Source of the DNA: Paracoccaceae bacterium
GTDB lineage: Bacteria > Pseudomonadota > Alphaproteobacteria > Rhodobacterales > Rhodobacteraceae
Length of the DNA stretch: 64,000 nt
Direction of reading: 5' to 3'
Assembly: GCA_022448245.1 (NCBI GenBank)
Contig: JAKVCO010000006.1
Coordinates: 62,001 to 126,000 of the forward strand
Shown piece after piece: positions 35,385 through 44,885 of the stretch. The translations under genes and the position numbers were made by a program. Below the pieces are notes generated by a model, which saw only the letters and a list, made by a program, of their open reading frames with translations, was not told where the DNA came from and did not search any database. Numbering within the stretch: position 1 is the stretch's first letter; each line of letters opens with the position of its first letter.

Positions 35385-35918
35385 CTACCTTTGGCGTGTA
35401 AACCATCCCGCCGTGACCGACCATAGCAGCAAGCACAAGAGTGCGACTAGCGCGGCTTTTGACATAATTCCTGACCAAGCACTCACCGAGGCATAGGTTT
35501 CCATGACTTCCTGGTAGTCAATGTATCGCCTTGGTTTTGGTGGCACGACGAACAACAAGCTGGGAAGGAAGGTGCTTCCAATCAAGGAAACATGCAGAAT
35601 CCAAAATAGGATTTTGGTAAGGTCTGGGTGTCTCATTGCTCCAAATCGCGTTTGTATCCAAGTGATTGCACCGCAGGCCGCCATGACGATGCTCCATAGG
35701 AAATTGCCATCGCCCACTACGTAGTAGGTGTCATAATATGCAGGCTCCGCATCTCGAATTTGGCTTAGAACAAGTTGGGTTTGCGCGAAGCTGACGGAAC
35801 CGAAAAGTATGTAAACGGCTGCCGCGGCGAGAAAAAGTGCAGCGGGCGACCAGCCGCGAAGGTTCACCACGAGCGGAGCGACGATCAAACAAAACAGAAA
35901 TGTGGCGTTGTAGATCAC
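35385..35918 (-). CDS. Truncated cytochrome c oxidase subunit I homologue lacking heme ligands
   Basis: A 177-residue membrane protein with about five hydrophobic spans. From residue 57 to 165 it follows the C-terminal part of heme-copper oxidase subunit I: DTYYVV (63-68), KILFWILHV where oxidases have KLHFW, a conserved TFLP, and PRRYIDYQEV where oxidases have PRRYIDYPEA. The two ligand histidines of oxidase VVAHFHYV are replaced (VVGDGNF: Asp70, Asn72). GTG 35918 is chosen because GGAGAG stands seven bases before it; the frame is open to 35981. The DNA is about 49% GC by my count over 35461-35700, far below its neighbours, suggesting transfer. Function unknown. Confidence 0.72.
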   Translation of the reverse strand: MIYNATFLFCLIVAPLVVNLRGWSPAALFLAAAAVYILFGSVSFAQTQLVLSQIRDAEPAYYDTYYVVGDGNFLWSIVMAACGAITWIQTRFGAMRHPDLTKILFWILHVSLIGSTFLPSLLFVVPPKPRRYIDYQEVMETYASVSAWSGIMSKAALVALLCLLLWSVTAGWFTRQR

Positions 35919-36010
35919 GTGTGGTCTCTCCGGATTTTCTCTTTCATGTGCCAACCAAGCGATCGCTGGTGGACGTCTCAAAACCCGCAGCTGGAGCTCA
36001 AGGCTGACCT

Positions 36011-36997
36011 TTACAGCATCGCAGGCACGACGAGGTCCGGCGGGCGGTGGCCGTCGTCGAAGGTTTTGATATTGATGATCACCTTCTCACCCATCTCGGC
36101 GCGGCCTTCGATCGTGGCGGAGCCCATGTGTGGGAGCAGTACGACGTTTTGGAGCTCGCGCAGGCGCGGGTTGATGTCTTGACCGTGCTCGTAGACGTCG
36201 AGCCCGGCGCCCGCGATCTCCCCCGCGCGCAAGCTGCGCGTCAGGGCGTTTTCGTCGATCACCTCACCGCGCGAGGTGTTCACGATCACTGCCGAGGCCT
36301 TCATCAGCTTCAGCCGCCGCGCGTTGATCAGGTGGAAGGTCGCGGGCGTATGGGGGCAGTTCACGCTCACCACATCCATGCGGCTGATCATCTGATCGAG
36401 GCTCTCCCAATAGGTCGCCTCATGCGCCTCTTCGATCTCGGGGCGCAGGCGTTTGCGGTTGTGATAATGGACCTGCATCCCGAAGGCCGCCGCGCGCTTG
36501 GCTACGGCCTGTCCGATGCGACCCATCCCGAGAATACCGAGCCGCCGCCCACCAAGGCGCCCGCCTAGCATGGCCGTGGGGGACCAGCCGTCCCAGTCGC
36601 CCTTTTGCATGAGGCTCAGCCCCTCGGGGATGCGCCGCGTCACTGAGAGCATGAGCGCCATGGCCATGTCGGCGGTGTCATCCGTCACCACGCCCGGCGT
36701 ATTCGAGACATGGATGCCCCGCTGGCGGGCCGTGGCCACATCGATGTGATCGACCCCGGCCCCGAAATTAGCGATCAGTTTCAAACGATCCCCGGCCTGC
36801 CCCAGCAAACCGGCATCAATCTCGTCGGTCACGGTGGGGACCAAAACATCAGCGCCCTTCACCGCTTCGATCAGTTGAGCCTTCGTCATCGGCTCGTCTG
36901 TTTCGCGCAATTGCACGTCAAAGAGTTCGGACATCCGGGTCTCAACGACCTCCGGCAAGCGTCGCGTGACGACAACACTCAAGCGCTTTGCTGACAT
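36011..36997 (-). CDS. D-2-hydroxyacid dehydrogenase (glyoxylate/hydroxypyruvate reductase type)
   Basis: A 328-residue NAD(P)H-dependent dehydrogenase. Seen: the dinucleotide fold LGILGMGRIGQAVAKRA (about 152-168), the catalytic Arg in VNTSRGEV, Glu in the following catalytic segment and His in LLPHMGSAT (about 293-301), and NFGAGVDHID. Length fits GhrB/GyaR-type enzymes. ATG 36997 is preferred over an upstream in-frame start at 37036 because purine-rich GGAAGGAAGG lies before it. Divergent from the SH3 protein. Confidence 0.9.
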   Translation of the reverse strand: MSAKRLSVVVTRRLPEVVETRMSELFDVQLRETDEPMTKAQLIEAVKGADVLVPTVTDEIDAGLLGQAGDRLKLIANFGAGVDHIDVATARQRGIHVSNTPGVVTDDTADMAMALMLSVTRRIPEGLSLMQKGDWDGWSPTAMLGGRLGGRRLGILGMGRIGQAVAKRAAAFGMQVHYHNRKRLRPEIEEAHEATYWESLDQMISRMDVVSVNCPHTPATFHLINARRLKLMKASAVIVNTSRGEVIDENALTRSLRAGEIAGAGLDVYEHGQDINPRLRELQNVVLLPHMGSATIEGRAEMGEKVIINIKTFDDGHRPPDLVVPAML

Positions 36998-37095
36998 CAA
37001 TGGCCTTCCTTCCCTTCCCCGAAGCGGGTCTTTCATGGCAGATTGCCGTCACAGAAGCGCGGGCACAAGAACCCGCTGACGACAGAGGTAGGAGC

Positions 37096-37602
37096 ATGGT
37101 GCATCGCATCGTTTGGGCAAGCCTTGTGGCTTTGTGCGTCTTCATGCCGTTCGCGGCGGGCGCAGAAGAAGTCAAACGCGGCTCGGTCACGAATTTTGAG
37201 ATCCCCCGCTTCGTGTCCATGAAGGCCTCCGAGGCCAACGTGCGGCGCGGGCCTTCGTTGTCGCACCGGATCGACTGGATATTCACGCGCCGCGATATGC
37301 CGCTTCAGATCACTGCTGAACATGGCCACTGGCGCCGCGTGCGCGACCGCGACGGACAAGGCGGCTGGATGCACTATTCCCTCCTCTCGGGCACGCGCAC
37401 GGTGATCATCGAGGAAGATATGCTGGCCCTTTATCCGCGCCCAGAGTCGCAAGGCCAGGTCGTGGCACGGCTGGAGCTCGGCGTCGTGGCGCGCTTAGGC
37501 AAATGTGAAGAATTGTGGTGCAGGGTTACCGCGGGCGGCTATAAGGGCTGGGCGCCGAAGTCGTCACTCTGGGGTGTGGAACCAGGTGAAATCCGGCGCT
37601 GA
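37096..37602 (+). CDS. Exported SH3-domain protein
   Basis: A 168-residue protein with an N-terminal signal or anchor (VWASLVALCVFMPFAAGAEE) and two bacterial SH3-like units: one around ASEANVRRGPSLSHRIDWIF and one around LYPRPESQGQVVARLELG, ending in WAPKSSLWGV. Such domains bind peptidoglycan peptides or proteins in the periplasm. GTAGGAGC directly before ATG 37096 decides the start against the longer frame from 36988. Confidence 0.82.
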   Translation: MVHRIVWASLVALCVFMPFAAGAEEVKRGSVTNFEIPRFVSMKASEANVRRGPSLSHRIDWIFTRRDMPLQITAEHGHWRRVRDRDGQGGWMHYSLLSGTRTVIIEEDMLALYPRPESQGQVVARLELGVVARLGKCEELWCRVTAGGYKGWAPKSSLWGVEPGEIRR

Positions 37603-37626
37603 GTGTTGCGTCTTCGGGAAGGTTTC

Positions 37627-38613
37627 ATGAAACACGTCACCCTCGCGGGGGAACTCAAGGAATTCGCCAGCGCGGCAAGGCTCTTCGTGGTCCACGCCGC
37701 ACCTGGATGGATCGAGAAGGTCTCCTCGGGGGAGTTTGATTTCTTCGCCCTGCTCGCGCCTCGCCTTGCCGAGAATGATATTGCCAGCGTGGTGGTGGAG
37801 CTTGATAGCCCGCTCTCCCAAGCCATGCTCGCCCAGAACCATATGCATGTGATCTTGGGCGACAGACCCGGCTACGGGCACCGCGTTATGCATGTCGCGC
37901 CGGCCTACATCTGGGGCTTCTGGTACCTCGATGAAGTGGGCATCAACGCCGATAGCTCCATCCGGATGCGCACCTTCCGGCCCCACGGGATCGATTGGGA
38001 CAGCGCGTCTTGGTTCTTCCACGGCATGGCCTCCTATATGGTCGACAACAACGTCTCACGCATGCCGCAGGCGGATCGCGACCCCGGCGCGCTGGACCGT
38101 GCACAATCGGTCGTGTTCTGTCAGGACATCGAGACGCGCGTGCCCCGTCAGCACTACCTCTCAACCGATGCGATGATCCGCAACGCGGCGCGCGCGGCAG
38201 GTGGCGGCATCGTCTATGTGAAACCCCATCCCCAGCAGGACAGCGTCACCCGCGCGCGTATCGACAAGCTCGCGGCCACGGATCCCAATATCCGCGTCTC
38301 AGACGCCTCGGTGCACGATCTCATCGCCGCCGCGGACTGGGTCGTGACGCAAAACAGCGCCGCCGGGTTCGAGGCGCTGCTGCAGAAGAAAATGCTCATC
38401 ACCTGTGCGCGGTGCGATTTCCACCACGCGTCCCTCGTGGCCCGCACGGAGGAGGAGCTACGCGATCACCTCCGCAATGGCGCGCATAAGCTCGACGGGT
38501 TCGAGTACGAGAAATACGTGCACTGGTTCCTGTCGCTCACCTGCCTAGAGCCGCAGGCCGACGATTTCGTCGACCGCGCGTGGGTGCGGCTGCGGGACAA
38601 GTGCACGCCCTGA
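37627..38613 (+). CDS. Capsule polysaccharide (KpsC/KpsS-like) family protein
   Basis: A 328-residue protein whose C-terminal half has the pattern of the capsule synthesis family related to KpsC/KpsS sugar transferases: YVKPHPQQDS (about 198-207), ADWVVTQNSAAGFEALLQKKM (the NSxxGFEAL motif) and a preceding QDIETRVPRQHYL. No capsule cluster surrounds it, so it may be a stand-alone Kdo-type or related glycosyltransferase. ATG 37627 with GGGAAGG upstream is preferred to 37603. Confidence 0.72.
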   Translation: MKHVTLAGELKEFASAARLFVVHAAPGWIEKVSSGEFDFFALLAPRLAENDIASVVVELDSPLSQAMLAQNHMHVILGDRPGYGHRVMHVAPAYIWGFWYLDEVGINADSSIRMRTFRPHGIDWDSASWFFHGMASYMVDNNVSRMPQADRDPGALDRAQSVVFCQDIETRVPRQHYLSTDAMIRNAARAAGGGIVYVKPHPQQDSVTRARIDKLAATDPNIRVSDASVHDLIAAADWVVTQNSAAGFEALLQKKMLITCARCDFHHASLVARTEEELRDHLRNGAHKLDGFEYEKYVHWFLSLTCLEPQADDFVDRAWVRLRDKCTP

Positions 38614-38623
38614 GGCGCAAAAC

Positions 38624-40639
38624 TCAGGCAGCGAGGCCGCGCCCTTTCAGCAAAGGCTCCACTCCCGGCATCCGGCCACGGAATTCGGTATAGAGCTCCT
38701 CCGGTGGGCGGCTGCCCCCGGCAGAGAGGATGAATTCCTCGAGCTTGCCAGCCGTTGCCTCGTCAAAGGCACTTCCAGCCTCGTTGAAGGCTGCGAAGGC
38801 GTCAGCGTCCATCACTTCTGACCACATGTAGCTGTAGTAGCCGCTCGAATAGCCGTCGCCTGCGAAGACATGGGCAAAGTGCGGCGTGGCGTGGCGCATC
38901 TCGATGGCGCCGGGCATGCCGAGGTCGGCGAGCACTTCGGCCTGACGCGCCATGGGATCAGCGGGCGGTTCCCCTTCATGGAAGGCAAGGTCGACGAGCG
39001 CGGAGGCCACGTATTCCACCGTCTGGAAGCCCATGTCGTAGGTCGCGGCACCCAGCACACGGTCGAGCAGCGCCTTTGGCATCGGCTCCCCGGTCTCGGC
39101 GTGGAGCGCGTAGGTTTCGAGCACCTCTGGCACCTCGAGCCAGTGTTCGTAGAGCTGCGAGGGCAGCTCCACAAAGTCCCGCGCCACGGAGGTGCCCGAG
39201 ATCATCGGATAGCGCACGTCGGTGAGCATGTGGTGAAGCGCGTGGCCAAACTCGTGAAAGAGCGTGCGGGCATCGTCAAAGCTCAAAAGCGCGGGCTGAC
39301 CAGCGGCGGGTTTGGCGAAGTTGCAGACGTTGATCGTGATCGGACGCACCTCGCCATCGAGCTTGTGGCCCGACTGTAGCCCGGAGCACCAAGCGCCGGA
39401 GCGCTTACCGCCGCGTGCGAAGTAATCACCAATGAAAACAGCGAGATGTTTGCCGTCGCGCTTCACTTCCCAGGCCCGCGCATCAGGATGCGGCAAGGGC
39501 GCGTCGATCGGCGCGTACTCAAGACCAAAGAGGCGAGCTGATGTATCAAACGCCGCCTCAATCATCTTTTCGAGCTGGAAGTAGGGCTTCAGCTCCGCCT
39601 CATCGAGGTCATGCTCCGCCACACGGCGCTTCTCGGAATAGTAGCGCCAATCCCACGGGCGCAGCGTGTCGTTGACACCGTCTTCCTGCATCATCTCGGC
39701 CAGGCGCGCAGCGTCTTTTTCGGCCTGAGCCTTTGCGGGCGCCCAGACCTGCATCAGAAGATCGCGCACCCGGTCGGGCGTACCCGCCATCTCCGGTGCG
39801 AGCTTGTAGTCGGAGAAGCTTGCATACCCGAGGAGCTTGGCGCGTTCTTGGCGCAGCGACAGCACCTCAGCGGCGATCCCGCGGTTGTCGGTCTCGCCAC
39901 CATTGGCCCCGCGCGACGACCAGGCCTTTTGCGCCTTTTCACGCAGCGCACGGTCCGGACAGAATTGCAGGAATGGCGTCATCAGCGACCGCGAGGTGGT
40001 GATGATCCAGCCTTCCACACCCTTCTCTTCCGCTGCCGACTTGGCCGCGCTGATCAGGAAGTCTGGCAGCCCCCCTAGCTGGTCTTCGCTAAGCTCCATG
40101 AACCACTCACCTTCGTCAGCGAGGAGGTTTTGCGTGAATTCTGTGCCAAGCATGGCCAGACGCGCTTTGATCGCAGTCATGCGCGCAGCCGCATCGCCGG
40201 TGAGCGCGGCGCCTGCGCGAGTGAAGTTCTCGTGGTAGAGGTCCACCACGCGACGGTCCTCACCCTCAAAGCTCTCCCGCTGGTCATGGAGCGCCGAGAG
40301 GCGCTTGAAGAGCCCGACGTTGGAGATGAGTTCTGCGTTGTAGGCCGACAGCTCCGTCACAAAGGTCTTCTGCAGCGCCTGACGCTCCGGCGTGGAATCG
40401 GTGCCGATGATGTTGAAAAAGACCGACAGCACCTTTCGTAGGCCCTCGCCTGCAAGCTCTAACGCGTGGATCGTGTTCTCTAGTGTCGGCGCCTCGGGGT
40501 TGTCTGCGATGGCCGCAATCTCCGCCCGGCCCTCGGCGAGCGCCTCCTGCAAAGCCGGTTCAAACTGCGCGTCGTCGAAAAGTTCGTAACGGGGAAGGCC
40601 AAAAGGGCCGTCCCATTCAGCGAGCATCGGCTTCGTCAT
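38624..40639 (-). CDS. M3-family oligopeptidase (peptidyl-dipeptidase Dcp/OpdA type)
   Basis: A 671-residue cytosolic zinc metallopeptidase. The active-site motif HEFGHALHHML is seen around residues 461-471, with the third zinc-ligand Glu downstream as in the family, and GKRSGAWCSG upstream. It degrades short peptides. The frame is open to 40879 but those 80 codons lie inside moeB; ATG 40639 overlaps the moeB stop as ATGA. Last gene of the coaBC-dut-moeB-peptidase chain. Confidence 0.93.
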   Translation of the reverse strand: MTKPMLAEWDGPFGLPRYELFDDAQFEPALQEALAEGRAEIAAIADNPEAPTLENTIHALELAGEGLRKVLSVFFNIIGTDSTPERQALQKTFVTELSAYNAELISNVGLFKRLSALHDQRESFEGEDRRVVDLYHENFTRAGAALTGDAAARMTAIKARLAMLGTEFTQNLLADEGEWFMELSEDQLGGLPDFLISAAKSAAEEKGVEGWIITTSRSLMTPFLQFCPDRALREKAQKAWSSRGANGGETDNRGIAAEVLSLRQERAKLLGYASFSDYKLAPEMAGTPDRVRDLLMQVWAPAKAQAEKDAARLAEMMQEDGVNDTLRPWDWRYYSEKRRVAEHDLDEAELKPYFQLEKMIEAAFDTSARLFGLEYAPIDAPLPHPDARAWEVKRDGKHLAVFIGDYFARGGKRSGAWCSGLQSGHKLDGEVRPITINVCNFAKPAAGQPALLSFDDARTLFHEFGHALHHMLTDVRYPMISGTSVARDFVELPSQLYEHWLEVPEVLETYALHAETGEPMPKALLDRVLGAATYDMGFQTVEYVASALVDLAFHEGEPPADPMARQAEVLADLGMPGAIEMRHATPHFAHVFAGDGYSSGYYSYMWSEVMDADAFAAFNEAGSAFDEATAGKLEEFILSAGGSRPPEELYTEFRGRMPGVEPLLKGRGLAA

Positions 40640-41688
40640 TGCTTTGCCTTTCCGCAGACGGCGCAATCCGCTCGCCGCTTCACTTTGATCTTGCGCGTCT
40701 CGGCATCGAGCGCATCCATCATCATCATCGATCCAATGAGCGGTGTGCCCGCCCCCGTGATCCGCTTGATGGCCTCTGCGGCCATCATTGTGCCCACCAT
40801 GCCCGGCAGTGGCCCAAGCACGCCCGCCTCCGCACAGCTCAGCGCTTGGCCCGGCGCGGGATCTTCCGGGAAGATACAATTATAACATGGGCCCCCGAAG
40901 GACGGATCCCAAATTGCCACCTGCCCTTCCCACTGCGTGATCGCCCCATGCACCACAGGCAGGCCGAGCTTTACCGCAGTCCGGTTGATCAGCCGGCGCG
41001 TATCCTGATTGTCGACGCCGTCGATGATCAGATCGTAGTCATCGAATAGGTCTTCAGCGATCTCTTCGGTCAGGCGGCGCGTGTAAGGTTTCACCACGAC
41101 ATAGGGGTTCAGCGCATGGATGCTTTGCTCCGCGCTGGCGGTCTTGTTCATGCCCGTCGCAGCGTCGGTGTGGAGCGTTTGGCGCTGCAAGTTCGTGTGC
41201 TCGACCTTGTCATCGTCAATGATGCCAATCGTGCCCACGCCCGCCGCCGACAGGTATTGCAGCACAGGCGATCCAAGGCCGCCCGCCCCCACGACAAGCA
41301 CCTTCGCGCGTTTCAGTTTGGACTGTCCGGGGCCGCCAATCTCACGCAGCACGATGTGGCGGGCGTAGCGCTCGAGCTCCACATCGCCCATCGTCTCGGT
41401 GCGTTGCACGCGCTGCATGGGCGTCTCGACAGGCGCAGCTCGCTCACGCAAACCCTTGATTATGCGCGAGTATCCATAAGCGAGCCCGCCCGCAGCCGCG
41501 ATGATAAGCCAGAGCGCCGCCGACCCGCCTGTGCCCTCCCGCAGCGGATGGCCGTCGGGCAGGACCACATGGATCGCCAGCACGCCCACGAACAGAAGAC
41601 CCAACATCATCAGACGCGCTTGAAGAGGGGTCTTCATGGCCACGCCGATCAACCAGATCGTGGCCGCCATCGAAAAGACTACAATCAT
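40636..41688 (-). CDS. moeB: MoeB/ThiF/HesA-type adenylyltransferase with N-terminal membrane segment
   Basis: A 350-residue E1-like enzyme that adenylates the C-terminus of a ubiquitin-like sulfur carrier (MoaD or ThiS). Seen: [19 protein letters not shown], nucleotide motif [15 protein letters not shown] (about 131-145), [13 protein letters not shown], and zinc cysteines CYNC and the C-terminal CAVCG. Residues 1-75 hold about three hydrophobic spans before the E1 domain, unusual for a cytosolic enzyme. ATGA overlaps join it to dut upstream and the peptidase downstream. Confidence 0.87.
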   Translation of the reverse strand: MIVVFSMAATIWLIGVAMKTPLQARLMMLGLLFVGVLAIHVVLPDGHPLREGTGGSAALWLIIAAAGGLAYGYSRIIKGLRERAAPVETPMQRVQRTETMGDVELERYARHIVLREIGGPGQSKLKRAKVLVVGAGGLGSPVLQYLSAAGVGTIGIIDDDKVEHTNLQRQTLHTDAATGMNKTASAEQSIHALNPYVVVKPYTRRLTEEIAEDLFDDYDLIIDGVDNQDTRRLINRTAVKLGLPVVHGAITQWEGQVAIWDPSFGGPCYNCIFPEDPAPGQALSCAEAGVLGPLPGMVGTMMAAEAIKRITGAGTPLIGSMMMMDALDAETRKIKVKRRADCAVCGKAKQ

Positions 41689-42137
41689 GTTGTGCCTGTG
41701 GATCCAAAGCCGCCTCGGCCGCGCTCAGTCGTCCCGATCTCGGTGACTTCCACGAGGCGCGCTCGCGTGACGGGGGCTACAACCATTTGGGCGACACGCG
41801 CACCGTGCTCGACGACGAACGCCTGATCACCCAGATTGATGAGGATAACGCCGACAAGACCGCGGTAGTCAGCGTCGATCGTGCCCGGCGCGTTGGGCAC
41901 CGAGATCCCGCGCTTCAACGCCAGACCGGAACGCGGCCTGATCTGAACCTCGTAGCCCTCAGGGATTTCCATGCGCAGGCCCGTGGGAATGAGCGCGCGC
42001 ACACCGGGCGCAAGCGTCACAGGTTGGCCGTCTTCAAAATTCGCGCGGATATCGGCGCCCGCTGCACCAGTTGTCTCGTAGGAGGGCAAGGGCACATCCG
42101 AATCGAAGCCCGGCTCTCTCAGCAGCGCGATCCGCAT
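41685..42137 (-). CDS. dut: dUTP diphosphatase
   Basis: A 150-residue trimeric dUTPase that hydrolyses dUTP to dUMP. All five motifs are visible: [23 protein letters not shown] (catalytic Asp), RVAQMVV, and the C-terminal [10 protein letters not shown] arm. ATG 42137 directly abuts the coaBC stop codon, and its own stop overlaps the moeB start. Confidence 0.97.
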   Translation of the reverse strand: MRIALLREPGFDSDVPLPSYETTGAAGADIRANFEDGQPVTLAPGVRALIPTGLRMEIPEGYEVQIRPRSGLALKRGISVPNAPGTIDADYRGLVGVILINLGDQAFVVEHGARVAQMVVAPVTRARLVEVTEIGTTERGRGGFGSTGTT

Positions 42138-43328
42138 TTAGCCCAGCGCCTCGGCGATGCGCCGGGCCAATCGCTCGGCAACCTGCGATTTACCCATGCG
42201 CGGCCAATCCTCGGCGCCATCAGCACTGATCAGCGTCACATCGTTCTCGGTGCCGCCCATGATGCCCGTACCGGGCGAGACATCGTTGGCGAGGATCCAG
42301 TCGCAGCCCTTCCGTTCCCGCTTGGCGGTGGCGTGGGCTATGACGTTCTCCGTTTCCGCAGCAAAACCCACGACGAGCTCTGGCCGCCCTTCTCCCTGTG
42401 AGACGGTAGCCAGGATGTCGGGGTTCTCCGCAAAGGACAGTGTGGGAAGCCCCCCCTTTTCCTTCTTCATTTTCTGATCGGCGGCTCCATCAACACGCCA
42501 GTCGGCAACGGCAGCAGCGAAGACGGCCGCATCAGCGGGCATCGATCCCTGCACAGCCGCAAGCATCTGGGTGGCTGTTTCCACCTCGATGATATCTACG
42601 CCGTGCGGGCGATCCGCGCGGGCAGGGCCAGTGACGAATGTCACGCGCGCGCCCAAAGCCGCGACGGCCTCAGCAATCGCCGCCCCCTGCGCACCGGAGG
42701 ACCGGTTGGCGATGTAACGCACGGGATCGATCGGCTCGTGCGTAGGGCCTGAGGTGATCACAATGTGTTTGCCAGCGAGCGGCCCGCCCGCAAAATGCGC
42801 CTCCATGGCGGCGACGATGGCCAAAGGTTCGGCCATGCGGCCTGGACCATATTCACCGCACGCCATGGAGCCCTCGTCCGGCCCCACAAAGGTGATGCCG
42901 TCCTTTGCAAGCGTGGCCAGGTTGCGCTGCGTCGCGGGATGTTCCCACATGCGCACGTTCATCGAAGGGGCCACCATCACGGGCGTATCCGTGGCAAGGA
43001 GCAACGTGGAAGCCAGATCATTGCAGATGCCGCCGGCCATTTTGGCCATAAGATCGGCACTGGCTGGCGCGACGACGATCAGATCGGCGGAGCGTGACAG
43101 CTCAATGTGGCCCATTTCCGCTTCATCCGTCAGATCGAAGAGATCACGGTAGACTTTGGCTCCCGCCAGCGCGCTCACGCTCAGGGGGGTCACGAACTCC
43201 TCAGCGGCGCGAGTCAGGACGGGCGTCACGTCGGCACCGCGTTCACGCAGGCGTCGAATGAGATCAAGCGCTTTATACGCCGCGATCCCGCCGGAGATGA
43301 TCAAGAGAATTCTTTTTGCAGGCAGCAT
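42138..43328 (-). CDS. coaBC: Bifunctional phosphopantothenoylcysteine decarboxylase/ligase
   Basis: A 396-residue CoaBC for coenzyme A synthesis. The N-terminal flavin decarboxylase has ILLIISGGIAAYKALDLIRRL, the substrate motif ASMNVRMWEHPATQ and the CoaC Cys in MACGEYGPGRMAE; the ligase half begins about residue 190 with VITSGPTHEPIDPVRYI and includes the KMKKEKG stretch. The frame is open to 43511, inside rpoH; MLPAKRI at 43328 matches family N-termini (43340 is also possible). It opens a chain coaBC-dut-moeB-peptidase. Confidence 0.95.
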   Translation of the reverse strand: MLPAKRILLIISGGIAAYKALDLIRRLRERGADVTPVLTRAAEEFVTPLSVSALAGAKVYRDLFDLTDEAEMGHIELSRSADLIVVAPASADLMAKMAGGICNDLASTLLLATDTPVMVAPSMNVRMWEHPATQRNLATLAKDGITFVGPDEGSMACGEYGPGRMAEPLAIVAAMEAHFAGGPLAGKHIVITSGPTHEPIDPVRYIANRSSGAQGAAIAEAVAALGARVTFVTGPARADRPHGVDIIEVETATQMLAAVQGSMPADAAVFAAAVADWRVDGAADQKMKKEKGGLPTLSFAENPDILATVSQGEGRPELVVGFAAETENVIAHATAKRERKGCDWILANDVSPGTGIMGGTENDVTLISADGAEDWPRMGKSQVAERLARRIAEALG

Positions 43329-43368
43329 GGTCAGCAACATAACCACGCGGCCCGCAGGGGCAATGCGT

Positions 43369-44247
43369 CTAGGCGAAGAACTCGTGAACTTCGCGCGACT
43401 GCGCCTCGAGCGACTTGCGCATCTTGCCGAAGGCCGCGGCCTCAAGCTGACGAACACGCTCTTTGGACAGGCCGAGCTCGTTGCCCAGCGATTCCAACGT
43501 GCGAGGATCATCGCGCAGCTTACGCTCGCGGACGATGAACTGTTCGCGCTCGTTCAGTGCGGAAAGCGCCGTCACCAGCCAGCCGCGCAGCGTGTCGACA
43601 TCGTGATCATGGGCCACCGTCTCGGCTGCCTGCTCACGATCGTCTTCAAGAGCGTCGATCCACTCCCGGCCCTCTTCATCCGTGGACTGTGTCGCATTGA
43701 GCGAAAAGTCAGAGCCCGCGAGGCGGCCTTCCATCATCTCTACGTCATGAAGAGGTACACCCACCTCAGTAGCAATCATTTGGCGCAGCTGGTGGCGATC
43801 AAGGTTCTCGCCCGACGATGCCGCCTCACGCTCCAGACGGGCCTGGACCCGGCGCATGTTGAAGAAGAGCGACTTCTGCGACGAGGTCGAACCCGTCCGC
43901 ACCATCGACCAGTTCCGCATCACGTAGTCTTGGATCGACGCTTTGATCCACCAGACTGCGTAGGTCGAGAAGCGCACGCCCCGATCAGGGTCGAACTTGT
44001 CCGCCGCCTTCATAAGACCAAGACCAGCCTCTTGAATGAGATCATTCATCGGCGCGCCGTAGCGCTTGAATTTGGCAGCCATAGAGATCGCCAGGCGCAT
44101 GTAAGCTGTGATCAGACGATGCAAGCTTTCTTCGCAGCGCTCGTCTCTCCACGCATAAGCGAGACGCAGTTCTGTCTCAGCATCGAGGAGTTCCGCCTTC
44201 ATCGCTCGGCGGGAAAGTGATTGATCGTATCCGCTATCCAATGCCAT
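43369..44247 (-). CDS. rpoH: RNA polymerase sigma-32 family factor
   Basis: A 292-residue alternative sigma factor of the heat-shock type. Region 2 is clear (NDLIQEAGLGLMKAADKF, FSTYAVWWIKASIQDYV) and is followed by the RpoH box QKSLFFNMRR, which separates RpoH from other group factors; region 4 ends ESLGNELGLSKERVRQLEAAA. Two RpoH paralogues are common in this group and I cannot tell which this is. ATG 44247 is chosen because AGGGGG lies seven bases upstream; an earlier ATG is at 44274. Confidence 0.92.
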   Translation of the reverse strand: MALDSGYDQSLSRRAMKAELLDAETELRLAYAWRDERCEESLHRLITAYMRLAISMAAKFKRYGAPMNDLIQEAGLGLMKAADKFDPDRGVRFSTYAVWWIKASIQDYVMRNWSMVRTGSTSSQKSLFFNMRRVQARLEREAASSGENLDRHQLRQMIATEVGVPLHDVEMMEGRLAGSDFSLNATQSTDEEGREWIDALEDDREQAAETVAHDHDVDTLRGWLVTALSALNEREQFIVRERKLRDDPRTLESLGNELGLSKERVRQLEAAAFGKMRKSLEAQSREVHEFFA

Positions 44248-44354
44248 CTGTCGTTGGCCCCCTGGTACATTCATGTGAGTGGGGGCAAGTGGCGCGCCCC
44301 TCATTGGCTTTTGATAGGGTTACGGGGCTCAAGCTCAGGCGGATCAAAAAAAAC

Positions 44355-44885
44355 ATGAAGAAAAAGTTGCCTTCGTTGACGCTCGTTTTAGGTGGCGCCG
44401 GTTCTGGCAAATCTGCCTTTGCCGAAAATTTGGTATGTGCGACGGGCCGTCGCAGGCATTACATCGCCACGGCACAGGCCTTTGATGCTGAAATGGAAGC
44501 GAAAATTCTGGCGCACCAGAAAAGCCGCGGCGAAAATTGGATAACGCATGAAGCGCCGCTGGATGTTTCCAAACCGTTAAACGCAGCGCTTTCTGAGGAT
44601 GTGGTACTTTTGGACTGCGCAACACTCTGGCTGTCCAATCAAATGCTGGCCGAACGCGTCCTCGACATCCAGATCGCGAAGTTTCTCGACGCCGTGCGGG
44701 GCACTGAGGCACCGCTGGTGGTGGTCTCCAACGAGGTGGGCCAAGGCGTCGTGCCGGAATACAAGATGGGCCGTGAGTTCCGGAACGCGCAGGGCCGCCT
44801 GAACCAAGCCTTGGCCGCAGAAACCGATTTGGCCGTCTTCGTGATTGCCGGGCTGCCGCAGGTTTTGAAAGGTCAGCTTCCATGA
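44355..44885 (+). CDS. cobP: Adenosylcobinamide kinase/GTP:adenosylcobinamide-phosphate guanylyltransferase
   Basis: A 176-residue CobP/CobU enzyme that phosphorylates adenosylcobinamide and attaches GMP in nucleotide-loop assembly of B12. Seen: P-loop LVLGGAGSGKSAFAE (about 9-23), YIATAQAFDAEM, the catalytic-region HQKSRGENWITHE and SNEVGQGVVPEYKMGREFRN. The frame extends upstream to 44217 but that part overlaps the rpoH region; ATG 44355 matches the family. ATGA overlap with the next gene. Confidence 0.95.
   Translation: MKKKLPSLTLVLGGAGSGKSAFAENLVCATGRRRHYIATAQAFDAEMEAKILAHQKSRGENWITHEAPLDVSKPLNAALSEDVVLLDCATLWLSNQMLAERVLDIQIAKFLDAVRGTEAPLVVVSNEVGQGVVPEYKMGREFRNAQGRLNQALAAETDLAVFVIAGLPQVLKGQLP

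Noticed and set aside
40640-40879. 80-residue N-terminal extension of the M3 peptidase
   Set aside because: It lies inside moeB in another frame and is Gly/His/Arg-rich; ATG 40639 gives the usual family N-terminus.
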